A DNA stretch of 64,000 nt from an uncultured Spirochaetales bacterium (GCA_949293595.1 CASFDW010000001.1:496001-560000), one strand, 5' to 3'. Shown: positions 50,425-59,676, numbered from the stretch's first letter. Made by a program: numbers and translations. The notes: a model not told the origin generated them from the sequence alone.

Positions 50425-52035
50425 TCATTTACCGCTTTCGATATAGTAATCGTAGGCTCTCTGGTTGATCTCGATGGCTTCCTCGATGCCACGGTTCTTC
50501 AGTTCCTGGATGAACTTGTCGTAATCGGCTTCGAAGTCGCTCGTACCAAGGATCCATGACTGGAACTTCTCCTCCACGTACGGTGTGATGGAGCTCATGA
50601 TCCTCTGGTATCTTGTCTCATCATCCGGGAAGTACTTCATATCGAGCTTTCCATCCGCATACGGGGGAAGGTCGTCGAGGTACCATTCGGGATGGGACTC
50701 GTAAAGTTCGGAAGCAGCCTTGCCGTATTCGTTCATGCTGGCGAGCTCATAGCCTCCGTCCTGGTTCATTCCGACGCGGTAGATGGCTCCGATGCTCCTG
50801 AGATATCCGGTGACGGTCTGTTCGCCGTTGAGGATCTCGTCGTAGAACTGCTTGTTTCCATTCTCGTCAACATAGTACGACTCGCCCTCGATTCCCCAGT
50901 TCATCAGTGCGGAACCCTCCTCAGTGAAGAGGAAATCGAAGAACTTGATCACGGACACAGGATCCTTGCATGTGCTGGAGATGCCCCAGCCTACGCCCGG
51001 GAAGCGCTCCGTCCTTTCCTTCACGACTCCGTTCTGGTCTGCAGGAGGCGCCATGACGACGAACTCAAAACCCGGAATCTCGCTGTTGAGCTTTCCGTTG
51101 TAGTCAGCTGCGCTGACCCAGTCGTGTGTCAATCCACCGACGTTTGCAGCAAGAAGCGTATCCCTGCCCTTCGGTCCGCGGGTGAAGATCTCGGGATCGA
51201 TGAGGCCTTCCTTATACCACTTGATCATGTTGGTCACGCCGACCTTGAAATTCTCTTCCATCGGCTCATACTCCACGACGCCGTCACGGACATAGAACTC
51301 GAGGGAGGTGTCCCAGAGATAGAGGTATTCGTCAGGCATCTTCCAACCTGCACGGTCGAACACGGGGATTTCGTCCTTGAGCCCGTTGCCGTTCGGATCC
51401 TCGTTCCTGAAGGCAGTGAGGACTGTGTAGAGCTCGTCGACGGTTGTCGGGATCTCGAGACCGAGCTTGTCGAGCCAATCCTTCCTGATCCACCAGAATT
51501 CCGCAGCCTTGAGCTGCTGGTTCTTTGGAATGAAGTAGATGTTGCCGTCCGTGCTGGTCGCATACTGCTTGAACTTCGGATCCTCGTCCATCATCTTCTT
51601 GATGTTCGGGGCATACTGGTCGATGAGGTCGTTCAGAGGAATGAGTCCGCCGTCCCTGCCCAGTTTCTCGAGATCGGATGTGCTCACATAACCGATGACG
51701 TCGGCGAGGTTGCCGGAGGAAAGCATCAGGTTGAACGCTTCAGTCTCGTTGGAGTTCGACTGGCTTATCACGCTCGAGAAGCTGATGTTCGTCAATTCGG
51801 TAAGCTTCTGCCAGACCTTCCAGGAAGGATCGAAAGGCATGTTGTTGAAATTAAGGAAAATCGTGAACGTGGTCGGCTTTTCCGTAATCGGCAGATGGAA
51901 CGTTCCATCGGCATTCAGGGTCGGGGTCGCTTCTGTGGACGTGGCTGCGGAAGTCTGGGATTCGCTTCCTCCCATCGCCATGACCGGCATCAGCACCAAA
52001 AGGCATAACAATGCCACCAATAAGGTTTTTTTCAT
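50425..52035 (-). CDS. extracellular solute-binding protein, LplA-like
   Basis: 536 residues from the ATG at 52035 with AAGGAGGATAT upstream. A signal peptide (LLVALLCLLVLMPVMAMGG) is cleaved without a lipobox Cys. It belongs to the large carbohydrate-binding proteins (about 500-560 residues) that work with LplB/LplC-type permeases. FAFNLMLSSG-like and FWWIRKDWLDKLGLEIPTTVDELYTVL segments mark the fold, as does an NPNGNG-type calcium-binding turn (DPNGNGLKDEIP). It likely binds sulfated unsaturated oligosaccharides, judged by its operon. Two bracketing permeases lie upstream in the same operon. Confidence 0.9.
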   Translation of the reverse strand: MKKTLLVALLCLLVLMPVMAMGGSESQTSAATSTEATPTLNADGTFHLPITEKPTTFTIFLNFNNMPFDPSWKVWQKLTELTNISFSSVISQSNSNETEAFNLMLSSGNLADVIGYVSTSDLEKLGRDGGLIPLNDLIDQYAPNIKKMMDEDPKFKQYATSTDGNIYFIPKNQQLKAAEFWWIRKDWLDKLGLEIPTTVDELYTVLTAFRNEDPNGNGLKDEIPVFDRAGWKMPDEYLYLWDTSLEFYVRDGVVEYEPMEENFKVGVTNMIKWYKEGLIDPEIFTRGPKGRDTLLAANVGGLTHDWVSAADYNGKLNSEIPGFEFVVMAPPADQNGVVKERTERFPGVGWGISSTCKDPVSVIKFFDFLFTEEGSALMNWGIEGESYYVDENGNKQFYDEILNGEQTVTGYLRSIGAIYRVGMNQDGGYELASMNEYGKAASELYESHPEWYLDDLPPYADGKLDMKYFPDDETRYQRIMSSITPYVEEKFQSWILGTSDFEADYDKFIQELKNRGIEEAIEINQRAYDYYIESGK

Positions 52036-52051
52036 AAGATATCCTCCTTCA

Positions 52052-52972
52052 TCAACCTTTATTTGCACCGATGGTCAATCCGCTCTTGAAGTACTTCTGG
52101 ACGAACGGATATGCGATTACCATCGGAATGATCGCGATTATGATGAGCGCATAAATGACAGTTGTCTGGCTGGAGAGCGACGCGCTCGTTATTATTGCGG
52201 ACTCCATCTCGTTTGCGGTCCTGTCGACAAGCAGCTTCTTCATCAGAACCTGGAGAGGAACCTTGCTGTCATCGGTGAGAAGGTTCATCGGCCAGAAGTA
52301 GCCGTTCCATCTGTTGACCGCATAGAACAGTCCGACGGTTGCAAGGGCCGGCTTCGACAACGGCAGGTAGATCTGGGCGAAGATCCTGAAATCGTTCGCA
52401 CCGTCGATGAACGCGGCCTCCTCCAGCGATGACGGAACCTGCTCGAAGAAGCTCTTGAGAATTATCATGTTGTACGTGCTGATCGCAAATCCGAAGAGAA
52501 TCGCAGTCCTGGTGTTGATCATCCCATAGTCCCTGAATGTCATGTAAAGGGGGATGACACCTGCGCTGAACCACATGGTGAACACGGTAAAGAGAGTGAA
52601 GGCCTTGCGTCCGATCAGGCGCTGCTTGCTCAGTGCGTAGGCCATCGTGCAGGAGAAGAACATGTTCACGAGGACTCCGAACAGCGTATAGAAAATGCTG
52701 TTGCCGTAGCTCGACCAGAGATACGGGGTCGTAACAGCTTCCTTATAGCTCTGCAATGTCGGGAGCACCGCCTTGAACATGACCTGTCCGTTCTCGACGT
52801 ACAGCGGCCTGCTTATGGATGCGATGAACACATAGTAGATCGGATAAAGGGCGATCGCGACAAGGATGACACCAATGATGTTGAGCACGATATCGAAAAT
52901 CTTTTCTCCGGTCCCTTCGATTCTTGCGGAGGATCCCACATTTCCTTTTATCTTGTTTGAAAACACCTTCAT
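52052..52972 (-). CDS. sugar ABC transporter permease, LplC-like
   Basis: 306 residues with six membrane helices. The cytoplasmic EAA loop reads SSLEEAAFIDGANDFRIFAQIYLPLSKPALAT (about 180-212) and contacts the ATPase. The N terminus has a basic stretch before the first helix (VLNIIGVILVAIALYPIYYVFIASIS), and AKPLYVENGQV-like sequence follows, typical of the LplC/YtcP branch. GGAGG lies six bases before the ATG. Partner of 52983-53915. No ATPase gene is in the locus; such importers commonly share a multitask ATPase encoded elsewhere. Confidence 0.9.
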   Translation of the reverse strand: MKVFSNKIKGNVGSSARIEGTGEKIFDIVLNIIGVILVAIALYPIYYVFIASISRPLYVENGQVMFKAVLPTLQSYKEAVTTPYLWSSYGNSIFYTLFGVLVNMFFSCTMAYALSKQRLIGRKAFTLFTVFTMWFSAGVIPLYMTFRDYGMINTRTAILFGFAISTYNMIILKSFFEQVPSSLEEAAFIDGANDFRIFAQIYLPLSKPALATVGLFYAVNRWNGYFWPMNLLTDDSKVPLQVLMKKLLVDRTANEMESAIITSASLSSQTTVIYALIIIAIIPMVIAYPFVQKYFKSGLTIGANKG

Positions 52973-52982
52973 ATCATCCTCC

Positions 52983-53915
52983 TCACCACAAAGCAGTCTC
53001 GGTCAGACGTTTGCTGAACTTGTTGGCAAACACGACCAGGATAAGTGCGATGACAGCCTCGAAGAGGCCGGCAGCCGTTGCGATGCCGTAGTCGCCGTTC
53101 TGGATTCCCACGCGGAAGCTGTACGTGCTGATGACGTCCGCTGTCGAATATGTCGACGGCTGATACAAAAGAAGTATGGCCTCGTAGCCGACCTTGACCA
53201 TCTTTCCGATATTCATGATGAACATCGTGACAACCGTCGGGATGATTCCCGGAATCGTGATATGGCGGATCCTCTGCCATCTTCCGGCGCCGTCGACGAT
53301 GGCGGCCTCATACAGCTGTGGATCGATGCCCATGAGGGCCGCAATATAAACGATTGCATTGAAGCCTGCAGTCTGCCAGAGTGTCATCAGGGTGTATACG
53401 GGGCGGAAATACTGCGGGTAAACCATGAAGTATGTCGCCTCGCCACCGAACTTCTCGATGAACTTGTTGATGATTCCCGTGCTCGGGGAAAGGAAGTTGA
53501 CGACCATTCCGCATACGACGACGGTCGAGATGAAGTACGGGAGGAACGAGGAGGTCTGCACAGTCTTCTTGATTATCTTGCTCTTCATTTCCGTTATGGC
53601 GATCGCAAGTATGATCGGGAACGGGAAGCAGATGGCCATCTGCCAGAGAGCAATGAAAAGAGTGTTCTTGACGGTGCGGATGAAATCGGGACCGAGCATG
53701 TATGTCCTGAAATTGTCCAGCCCTACGAAAGTACTTCCGGCGAAACCTCTGAAAATATTGTAATCATAGAACGCCATCCTGAGCCCCACCATCGGCCGAT
53801 AGCAGAACATAAGATACCAAATGAAACCGGGAAGCAGCAGGATAAGGAGCTGCCAGCACTTCGAAAAACGCTTTTTCAAAGGCGTGTTTGCGGAAACTTT
53901 TACTCTTCTTTCCAT
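52983..53915 (-). CDS. sugar ABC transporter permease, LplB-like
   Basis: 310 residues with six membrane helices. LLILLLPGFIWYLMFCYRPMVGLRMAFYDYNIFRG near 23-57 is typical of the LplB/YteP branch. The EAA loop is PQLYEAAIVDGAGRWQRIRHITIPGI (about 198-224). First gene of the operon, with AAGGAGG about eight bases before the ATG and a dyad-bearing promoter region up to 54055. It is divergent from the AraC-type sensor gene, which very likely controls it. Confidence 0.9.
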   Translation of the reverse strand: MERRVKVSANTPLKKRFSKCWQLLILLLPGFIWYLMFCYRPMVGLRMAFYDYNIFRGFAGSTFVGLDNFRTYMLGPDFIRTVKNTLFIALWQMAICFPFPIILAIAITEMKSKIIKKTVQTSSFLPYFISTVVVCGMVVNFLSPSTGIINKFIEKFGGEATYFMVYPQYFRPVYTLMTLWQTAGFNAIVYIAALMGIDPQLYEAAIVDGAGRWQRIRHITIPGIIPTVVTMFIMNIGKMVKVGYEAILLLYQPSTYSTADVISTYSFRVGIQNGDYGIATAAGLFEAVIALILVVFANKFSKRLTETALW

Positions 53916-53955
53916 CCCGAATCCTCCTTTTTTTAATCTAAAATCAGTCTAAACG

Positions 53956-53969
53956 GCGTTTACAAACGC
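53956..53969. promoter_or_regulatory. palindrome in the divergent permease/araC control region
   Basis: GCGTTT-AC-AAACGC is a perfect 14-base inverted repeat about 45 bases upstream of the permease ATG. On the minus strand it overlaps TTTACA (53972-53967), a possible -35 box. It may bind the AraC protein or a catabolite regulator. Confidence 0.5.
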
Positions 53970-54040
53970 TGTAAATCATTTTTTTTCCGCTCATCATCAA
54001 AAAACCCGAAAAAAGGAAAAATGACGATGAAAAGGTGTGG

Positions 54041-54056
54041 TAGAATATCGAAGATA
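54041..54056 (+). promoter_or_regulatory. -10-like box immediately before the araC start
   Basis: TAGAAT (54041-54046) is nine bases ahead of the ATG at 54056, with no Shine-Dalgarno between. The -35 region is poor. Weak evidence, listed because it fits the spacing seen at relA and zur. Confidence 0.3.
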
Positions 54057-56200
54057 TGGGACGAGGGAAAAACATTTATTTCAAAAAGCTGTCGATGACG
54101 CTGGCATCCGCCACCATCGCGACATCGGTCATACTGCTTCTGGCGGCGATGCTCCTGATAAGGAACCTTTCCGTCTCCAGGGAGCATGTGATCATCTCCT
54201 CCGCCGATGCCCAGTCATTCAATGCCAACCTCACTTTCGAATTCATCAAATCGTCCATAGACAGGCTCTCGACAAACAGCAACATCCAGGCATGGCTGGA
54301 TTCAGAGCCGGGAAGCCCGGAGTATTACCTCGGATCAGTGCGTGTGTTCAAGGAAATGACATCGGTCGGACCTTCGGTGGAAAACCTCGACTACGACATA
54401 TCGGTGACACGCATGGACGACGAATCCTTCGTGATAACAACCGATGGAACAGTCTCCAAGCAGATGTTCTTCTCGCAGAACGGAATCGATGCCAGCAATC
54501 CGGAAGCTCTGGATCAGGGAATTTATCCCATCTACGGGAAGGATGGGATGATATCGGACTTCACGCTCGTGACCAACAGGTTCATAAACGGCAACACCAT
54601 GGTCATATTCTCGAAGATCCCCGTAAAATCAATATTCTCCAACCGCAGCTACCTCGAGATGGCCGTCTATGACGGAAACCGAGGGAGGATCCTCTCCGAC
54701 TCGGCCGACATGGTGGAAACCATATCCGAAAACCTCGATATGCTGTCGGTGGCATCCGGCAACATGGATGCGGGCAGCTACAATTTCACCGTGACGCAGT
54801 ATCCGGACATAAGGCTCACGCTTGTATACGGATTCCGTTCTGGACACAGCGCCATAACGGCTCTGGTCATACTCATATTCGCCATGGCGGTCGCAGCACT
54901 GGCCGCGGCAACTTATTTCATGACGAAGAACCTGTACAGCCCCGTCAAGGAGGCTGTGAGCAGGCTCAACACCGGCAACAGCCCGGTGGCGGACGAGTTC
55001 AACCTGATTTTGGAAAACTGCCGGAAGATAGAACAGCTGAACATAGATCTGGAAAAGGCCAGAAAGGAACAGAAGATGCTCTCCGAGCAGCAGAAGTACA
55101 GGGCGTTCCTGAGAGGGGTGCCGACAGAGACCGCAATAGACGATCCGACCTCGTATTTCTCGCTCTGCACGGCCAGCATGGCCGAAGACGACGGGGATGC
55201 GGACACACTCTTTGCAAAAATGGACATGCTCTGTAAGGAGAGGCCACACCTGCACAGCGTACGTACATCCCACGGAGAATGCGTGTTCATCCAGAAGGCC
55301 ACGGAAAAGGATGTCTCCTCCACCCTTCTTATCGACATGATAAGAAAGTCGACCAGCCTTTTCGAGAACGCAGACCAGATCTGCTTCGCCATAGCCGACC
55401 CGGTGTACGGGCACAGCGGCATCCACGCCGCCTACGACCAGTCTAAGAAGATTCTCGGATACAGGTACAAGATAAGGAACAAAATAATACTCACGTCGCA
55501 GGACTGCATGGGGGAAAAGACGTTCATGTACTATCCCCTCTCCGAGGAAGGACGGCTTATGAACGCGATACTGTCAAACGACATGGAAGCCATCGGGATA
55601 TTCGATTCCATCATCGACAGCAACCTCGGCCAGGGACATGACCTGCCGCCAGAGGAGCTCGAGAGGTTCACGTTTGCGGTCACGGCAAGCACGCTGAGGG
55701 TTTTCCAGGAACTCAAGGAGGAACCCGAGTCCCTCATCGGGGAAAGGATAGACTGGAATGCGCTCTCTGAGGATCCCGACCATATAGCGACGCTCCGCAA
55801 GATAAGGGACATACTTTCCAAGGTGTGCTCCGCAACGAGGAAAAAGGAGGAGGAGGACTATGACAACATCATCAACAAGATGAAGGACTACATAGGCACC
55901 CATTACAACGAGAACATAATGCTCATAGACCTTTCCAACGAATTCAACCTGACGCCGAAATACTGCAGCCAGATCTTCAAGAAGCTTAGCAACGATACGT
56001 TCAAGAACTACCTCAACCAGTACAGGATCGATGTCGCCCGCAGGAAAATAGCGGAGAATCCGGAAATAAAGATCTCCGACCTTTCGGCAGAAGTCGGTTT
56101 CACCAGCTCCACATCCTTCATAAGGGTGTTTTCCAAATACGTGGGCACGACACCGAAAGGCTTTGCGGATATAATAATCAAAAGGAACAACACAAGATGA
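54056..56200 (+). CDS. membrane-anchored AraC-family sensor-regulator
   Basis: 714 residues in three parts. TM1 is at about 14-36 (SATIATSVILLLAAMLLI), an extracytoplasmic sensor domain runs from about 38 to 262, and TM2 is at 266-289 (ITALVILIFAMAVAALAAATYFM). Then comes a cytoplasmic linker with a coiled-coil stretch (IEQLNIDLEKARKEQKM) and a C-terminal AraC DNA-binding domain (about 600-714: LIDLSNEFNLTPKYCSQIFKKL and ISDLSAEVGFTSSTSFIRVFSKYVGTTP). It would sense sugar fragments outside and bind DNA directly. It is divergent from the importer operon and overlaps the lyase gene by four bases (ATGA), so it is co-expressed with it. Confidence 0.9.
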   Translation: MGRGKNIYFKKLSMTLASATIATSVILLLAAMLLIRNLSVSREHVIISSADAQSFNANLTFEFIKSSIDRLSTNSNIQAWLDSEPGSPEYYLGSVRVFKEMTSVGPSVENLDYDISVTRMDDESFVITTDGTVSKQMFFSQNGIDASNPEALDQGIYPIYGKDGMISDFTLVTNRFINGNTMVIFSKIPVKSIFSNRSYLEMAVYDGNRGRILSDSADMVETISENLDMLSVASGNMDAGSYNFTVTQYPDIRLTLVYGFRSGHSAITALVILIFAMAVAALAAATYFMTKNLYSPVKEAVSRLNTGNSPVADEFNLILENCRKIEQLNIDLEKARKEQKMLSEQQKYRAFLRGVPTETAIDDPTSYFSLCTASMAEDDGDADTLFAKMDMLCKERPHLHSVRTSHGECVFIQKATEKDVSSTLLIDMIRKSTSLFENADQICFAIADPVYGHSGIHAAYDQSKKILGYRYKIRNKIILTSQDCMGEKTFMYYPLSEEGRLMNAILSNDMEAIGIFDSIIDSNLGQGHDLPPEELERFTFAVTASTLRVFQELKEEPESLIGERIDWNALSEDPDHIATLRKIRDILSKVCSATRKKEEEDYDNIINKMKDYIGTHYNENIMLIDLSNEFNLTPKYCSQIFKKLSNDTFKNYLNQYRIDVARRKIAENPEIKISDLSAEVGFTSSTSFIRVFSKYVGTTPKGFADIIIKRNNTR

Positions 56201-58134
56201 ACAGAAATCCATATGAATTCAAGGACCTGGACAGGATTGTCCATGAAATAAGGCTGTGCTGCCCTGGGGAGGAGGACGGCATCATACAATGGGCGGATGA
56301 GACCTGCGGCGGGACGATACGCCACCGTGCGCACTACGAGATGGAGAGATGCATGGTCCCCGTACGTTTTTCAAGCAGCGTCTGGAACAACGTTCCAAAC
56401 GAGATTGAAAACAGGGATCCCGAATGGCTCTACGCACTGAACAGGCACAGCATCCTCCTAAATCTGGCCAAGGCATACGCATTCACCAGGAACGCCGCAT
56501 ACAAGGATACCTTCTCATCGATGATGCGTTCGTTTCTTGACAACACGTCATACCGTGCGGACTGCCTCAACACCAGCTGGAGGAGCCTCGAAACCGGGAT
56601 ACGTGTCGAGAACTGGCTCAGGTCGAAAGCAATCTTCAAGGCATCAGGCTCTCCTTTGGACAAGGACCTGGATGAGCGCATGGACAAAAGCCTTCTGGAG
56701 CACAAGAAGCAGCTTTTGGAGACAAGGAGGGCTTTCCACCGCCTGTCAAACTGGGGCGTCATACAGGACCACGGGCTTTTTCTGGCCGCATCATACCTGA
56801 ACGACACGGATACGGCAAAGCTGGCGCTGGACCGTCTCGAGGAGGAGGTCGTCAACCAGGTGCTGCCTGACGGCGTCCATTGGGAGCAGAGCCCGCTGTA
56901 CCACTGCGAGGTGCTGCACGGGATACTTGACACGCTGCTTGCAGCAAGGCGTCTGGGAATCGGGACGGGAAGCATTTTCAGAAGCAGGGCGGAGAAGATG
57001 GCCCTTGCCCTATCGCTGCTCATGAAGAGGAACGGCACGCTCCTGCTGCAGGGTGACAGCGATGAAATCAATTGCCAGGACCTCGTATATCTCGCAGCAT
57101 GCCTCTTCGGCTCCCCCACCCTCATGGCAAGGTCGGGAGGACGCAGGAAGGAGGAGAACTGCTGGGACATGGAGGGGCTGGACGTTCCCGAGGCCTCCCG
57201 GAGAGTGAGGGACGGCCTTCTCGAGGCAAGCGGGAACTATCGGATAGACACGGGCCTGATGGAGGTACGGATGTCGGCCGGCAACCTCGGTTCCGGACAC
57301 GGACACCTGAATCCGCTCCATGTGGATTTCACATACCGTGGAGCAACGTTGCTCACGGACAGCGGAAGATACACGTATGTCGACTGCGACGAGAGAAGGA
57401 CGCTCAAGGATTTCGAGGCGCACAACACATTCATCCTCGAAGGCTTGGAACACTGCAGGCCATACGGTTCCTGGGGGTACACCGGAATATACGAGATACT
57501 GCGCTCACCCTCGGTCCATTCGGGACGCTACACCCTCATCCAGGCCTCCCATCTGGAATATCTTGGAAGCAGGGCCGTCTGCAGGAGGAAGGTGCTATCG
57601 CTGGGAGAACGTACCGTATTGGTGCTGGACGAGGTGCTTGCACCGGAAAATGAAAGCTTCGCATACAAGGCCTTCTGGCATGTGCAGCCCGGAAGCACGC
57701 TGACCGAGGGGGAAGGACGCATTGTGATCTGCAACGGAAGCAGCCGGATCACAATGCTCCCCGACCACGGCACGGATCCAGATATCTTCAAAACTGGGAT
57801 CAGCCCTTTCTACAACATCATGGAGGAAGGACAGTGCATAAGCCTTTCAAAGGCTGTTCCAGGGTACGGCACCGTGGCCACTCTGATATCGGGGGACGAG
57901 GATGCAACGATAAAAAGGCTTCCAGTGGAGCTGATCGATGCAAAGACCGTCCTGAACGAAACCGAGGCGTGCGGACTGCTGATAAGGGCGGACGGATGCG
58001 AATGGACGGTGGTCTCCAGATCAAGGGAAATCGTGAACCAGGTCGATATCCTCCGATGCGGAAGCATGGAAGGATATGCAAGGGTGCTTGTGCAGGAAAA
58101 GGGAGAAAAGTATCCAACAGGTCTCAGCTATTGA
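56197..58134 (+). CDS. heparinase II/III-like polysaccharide lyase
   Basis: 645 residues. The N-terminal alpha/alpha-toroid holds NWGVIQDHGLFLAA (185-198), close to the Asn-x-His/Asp-His-Gly signature of heparinase II/III relatives. The C-terminal beta-sandwich holds GSGHGHLNPLHVDF (365-378), DSGRYTY (388-394) and EAHNTFILEG (407-416), the standard heparinase II/III pattern. Beta-elimination of a uronic-acid linkage gives the unsaturated ends that GH88 consumes. There is no signal peptide, so it acts on imported oligosaccharides. It starts within the araC stop codon. Exact substrate (heparan, chondroitin or another uronan) is not readable. Confidence 0.88.
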   Translation: MNRNPYEFKDLDRIVHEIRLCCPGEEDGIIQWADETCGGTIRHRAHYEMERCMVPVRFSSSVWNNVPNEIENRDPEWLYALNRHSILLNLAKAYAFTRNAAYKDTFSSMMRSFLDNTSYRADCLNTSWRSLETGIRVENWLRSKAIFKASGSPLDKDLDERMDKSLLEHKKQLLETRRAFHRLSNWGVIQDHGLFLAASYLNDTDTAKLALDRLEEEVVNQVLPDGVHWEQSPLYHCEVLHGILDTLLAARRLGIGTGSIFRSRAEKMALALSLLMKRNGTLLLQGDSDEINCQDLVYLAACLFGSPTLMARSGGRRKEENCWDMEGLDVPEASRRVRDGLLEASGNYRIDTGLMEVRMSAGNLGSGHGHLNPLHVDFTYRGATLLTDSGRYTYVDCDERRTLKDFEAHNTFILEGLEHCRPYGSWGYTGIYEILRSPSVHSGRYTLIQASHLEYLGSRAVCRRKVLSLGERTVLVLDEVLAPENESFAYKAFWHVQPGSTLTEGEGRIVICNGSSRITMLPDHGTDPDIFKTGISPFYNIMEEGQCISLSKAVPGYGTVATLISGDEDATIKRLPVELIDAKTVLNETEACGLLIRADGCEWTVVSRSREIVNQVDILRCGSMEGYARVLVQEKGEKYPTGLSY

Positions 58135-58164
58135 AAAAAAAAGGTATCCGGACCACCGGATACC
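58134..58164 (-). terminator. intrinsic terminator of tRNA-Pro
   Basis: Minus strand GGTATCCGG-TGGT-CCGGATACC followed by a run of nine T. It starts ten bases after the tRNA end, and its T-run abuts the lyase stop. Confidence 0.88.
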
Positions 58165-58174
58165 GTATCCATGA

Positions 58175-58247
58175 TCGGGCAAGGCGGATTTGAACCGCCG
58201 ACCCCTTGGTCCCGAACCAAGTGCGCTAGCCCCTGCGCTACTGCCCG
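58175..58247 (-). tRNA. tRNA-Pro (anticodon CGG)
   Basis: A 73-base cloverleaf on the minus strand. Acceptor CGGGCAG pairs with TTGCCCG and includes the C1-G72 pair typical of bacterial tRNA-Pro. The D stem is GCGC/GCGC, the anticodon arm CTTGG-TTCGGGA-CCAAG with anticodon CGG, and the T arm GGCGG-TTCAAAT-CCGCC. Discriminator A; CCA not encoded. It reads CCG codons. Confidence 0.95.
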
Positions 58248-58274
58248 AAACGGTGACATGAGCACCGAAGAGTA

Positions 58275-58303
58275 AATTATCACGAAATATGCAGGAAAAT
58301 CAA
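58275..58303 (-). promoter_or_regulatory. promoter of tRNA-Pro
   Basis: Minus strand TTGATT (58303-58298), a 17-base spacer and ATAATT (58280-58275), about 27 bases ahead of the mature tRNA. Confidence 0.6.
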
Positions 58304-58370
58304 GCACCTATTTTCAATTACCCCGCTGGAACAAGGATAAATCATGACCGACGAACGAATAAAAGAAGTC

Positions 58371-58438
58371 TTTATCTGTCCGGAGTTTTATGATATTATA
58401 CAGAACCGATATAAAAAAGGGTTGTTGGTGAAAACAAC
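58371..58438 (+). promoter_or_regulatory. promoter and leader hairpin of the barrel-protein cluster
   Basis: TTTATC (58371-58376), a 17-base spacer and TATTAT (58394-58399). In the leader, GTTGTT-GGTGAA-AACAAC (58421-58438) can form a six-pair hairpin ahead of the first start codon. The -35 is a moderate match. Confidence 0.42.
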
Positions 58439-58474
58439 GGGATTGATTTGGAAGCGTTCCGGCAGATGAGATCG

Positions 58475-59665
58475 ATGAAAAAAAGTCTTTTGGTGATATT
58501 GTTGCTTGCATCATGCATATCGGCACCATGCTTTTCAGATTCCATATCGCTATCCACGAGCATAAACGGGATATCCGGGGGTGAGTACGCCTTCGGTCTC
58601 GGCATGTTCCCCCTCGGCACCAATTTCGACTTCTACAAATACTTCACAATCTTTCCGACTCTTAGAAACAAGGCCTATTTCCAGACGAACCTGAACTTCT
58701 CATTCACCGGATCATCCTTCGGCGGATACGATTTCTACACAGGCAGGCCGCAATGGGCTGAAAAGACCCAGATTGCGGACAACTACTCCGGGAAGTTCTT
58801 CAAACCGACAGCGTTCTGGAACATTTTCCTCGAACAGGGGTTCGGGACAAACCCGCTGGATGAGGGATCCAGCCTCATCGACCTGCGGATCGGCTTCAAT
58901 TCCTACTACACCATGGCCCTGGAGCCGCTGGATCTGTCGAGGGGTCTGACAAGCACGCCCACGTTCGTGGATGCGGACGGCAACCTCCTGGACCGGTTCT
59001 CCTCCGAAATACCCGCATACCCATGGTTGCAGGGCTCGAGGAGAAGCCTGAACAACTACATGTACACCACGCTTTACCTGAACATGGACGTGGAGGATGT
59101 AAAGAATACTTATGAAGGCCTGTACGGCTATGTCGGAATCGAATACGGGCCGAAATGGTTTGCGAACGACATGTTCACAAAGTATCCGACGAGCGATTTC
59201 ATACGTCTTCACGGATACTTCGAGCAGAACATGATCCTGTACGAATGGAAACAGGACAACGGATGGAACTGGAACAGCATGTACGTTGGACATTCCAACT
59301 CGGCCTCATACATCTGGGGGGACATCGTCCCTGAAAACAAAATCACCACGGACAGGCTTAGGGGGATGGTCTCCGACAGGCTGTGGCTCACGCTCACAGG
59401 CCCGCAGTTCATAGCGGGTGACTGCTACACGTATTTCACGATCTCGCTCAACAACAACCTGTACTGGGGCGGAGTGGCGAACGAGACGGATGACAAGACG
59501 AGGGCCGTCGAGCTGAAAAGCAGCATTAACATGAATTTCCACCTCCTCCTGTTCGGATTCATCAACTTCGACTATTCATGCGGCTATAATTTCATACGCG
59601 GGATATGGGCTCAGCATCCGGCATGGACCCAGAACGCCGGAATCAGCTTCTATGTTTCGCTTTGA
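58475..59665 (+). CDS. secreted barrel-like protein, paralogue of the next gene
   Basis: 396 residues from the ATG at 58475; an in-frame ATG at 58466 would add three. The signal peptide is MKKSLLVILLLASCISAPCFS; the Cys could be a spirochaetal-type lipobox, but cleavage after CFS is equally likely. The mature chain is rich in Phe, Tyr, Gly and alternating strands and ends AGISFYVSL, the style of an outer-membrane barrel. It shares with the next gene FWNIFLEQGFGTNP-like sequence and LTGPQFIAGDCYTYF near residue 315. First of four such genes. The family is unknown to me. Confidence 0.72.
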   Translation: MKKSLLVILLLASCISAPCFSDSISLSTSINGISGGEYAFGLGMFPLGTNFDFYKYFTIFPTLRNKAYFQTNLNFSFTGSSFGGYDFYTGRPQWAEKTQIADNYSGKFFKPTAFWNIFLEQGFGTNPLDEGSSLIDLRIGFNSYYTMALEPLDLSRGLTSTPTFVDADGNLLDRFSSEIPAYPWLQGSRRSLNNYMYTTLYLNMDVEDVKNTYEGLYGYVGIEYGPKWFANDMFTKYPTSDFIRLHGYFEQNMILYEWKQDNGWNWNSMYVGHSNSASYIWGDIVPENKITTDRLRGMVSDRLWLTLTGPQFIAGDCYTYFTISLNNNLYWGGVANETDDKTRAVELKSSINMNFHLLLFGFINFDYSCGYNFIRGIWAQHPAWTQNAGISFYVSL

Positions 59666-59676
59666 GGGAGGAAAGG

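Noticed and set aside
58475..58540. Lipoprotein assignment of the first barrel-like protein
   Set aside because: Leu-Ala-Ser-Cys could be a lipobox, but signal peptidase I cleavage after Cys-Phe-Ser is equally plausible, so no lipoprotein call was made.
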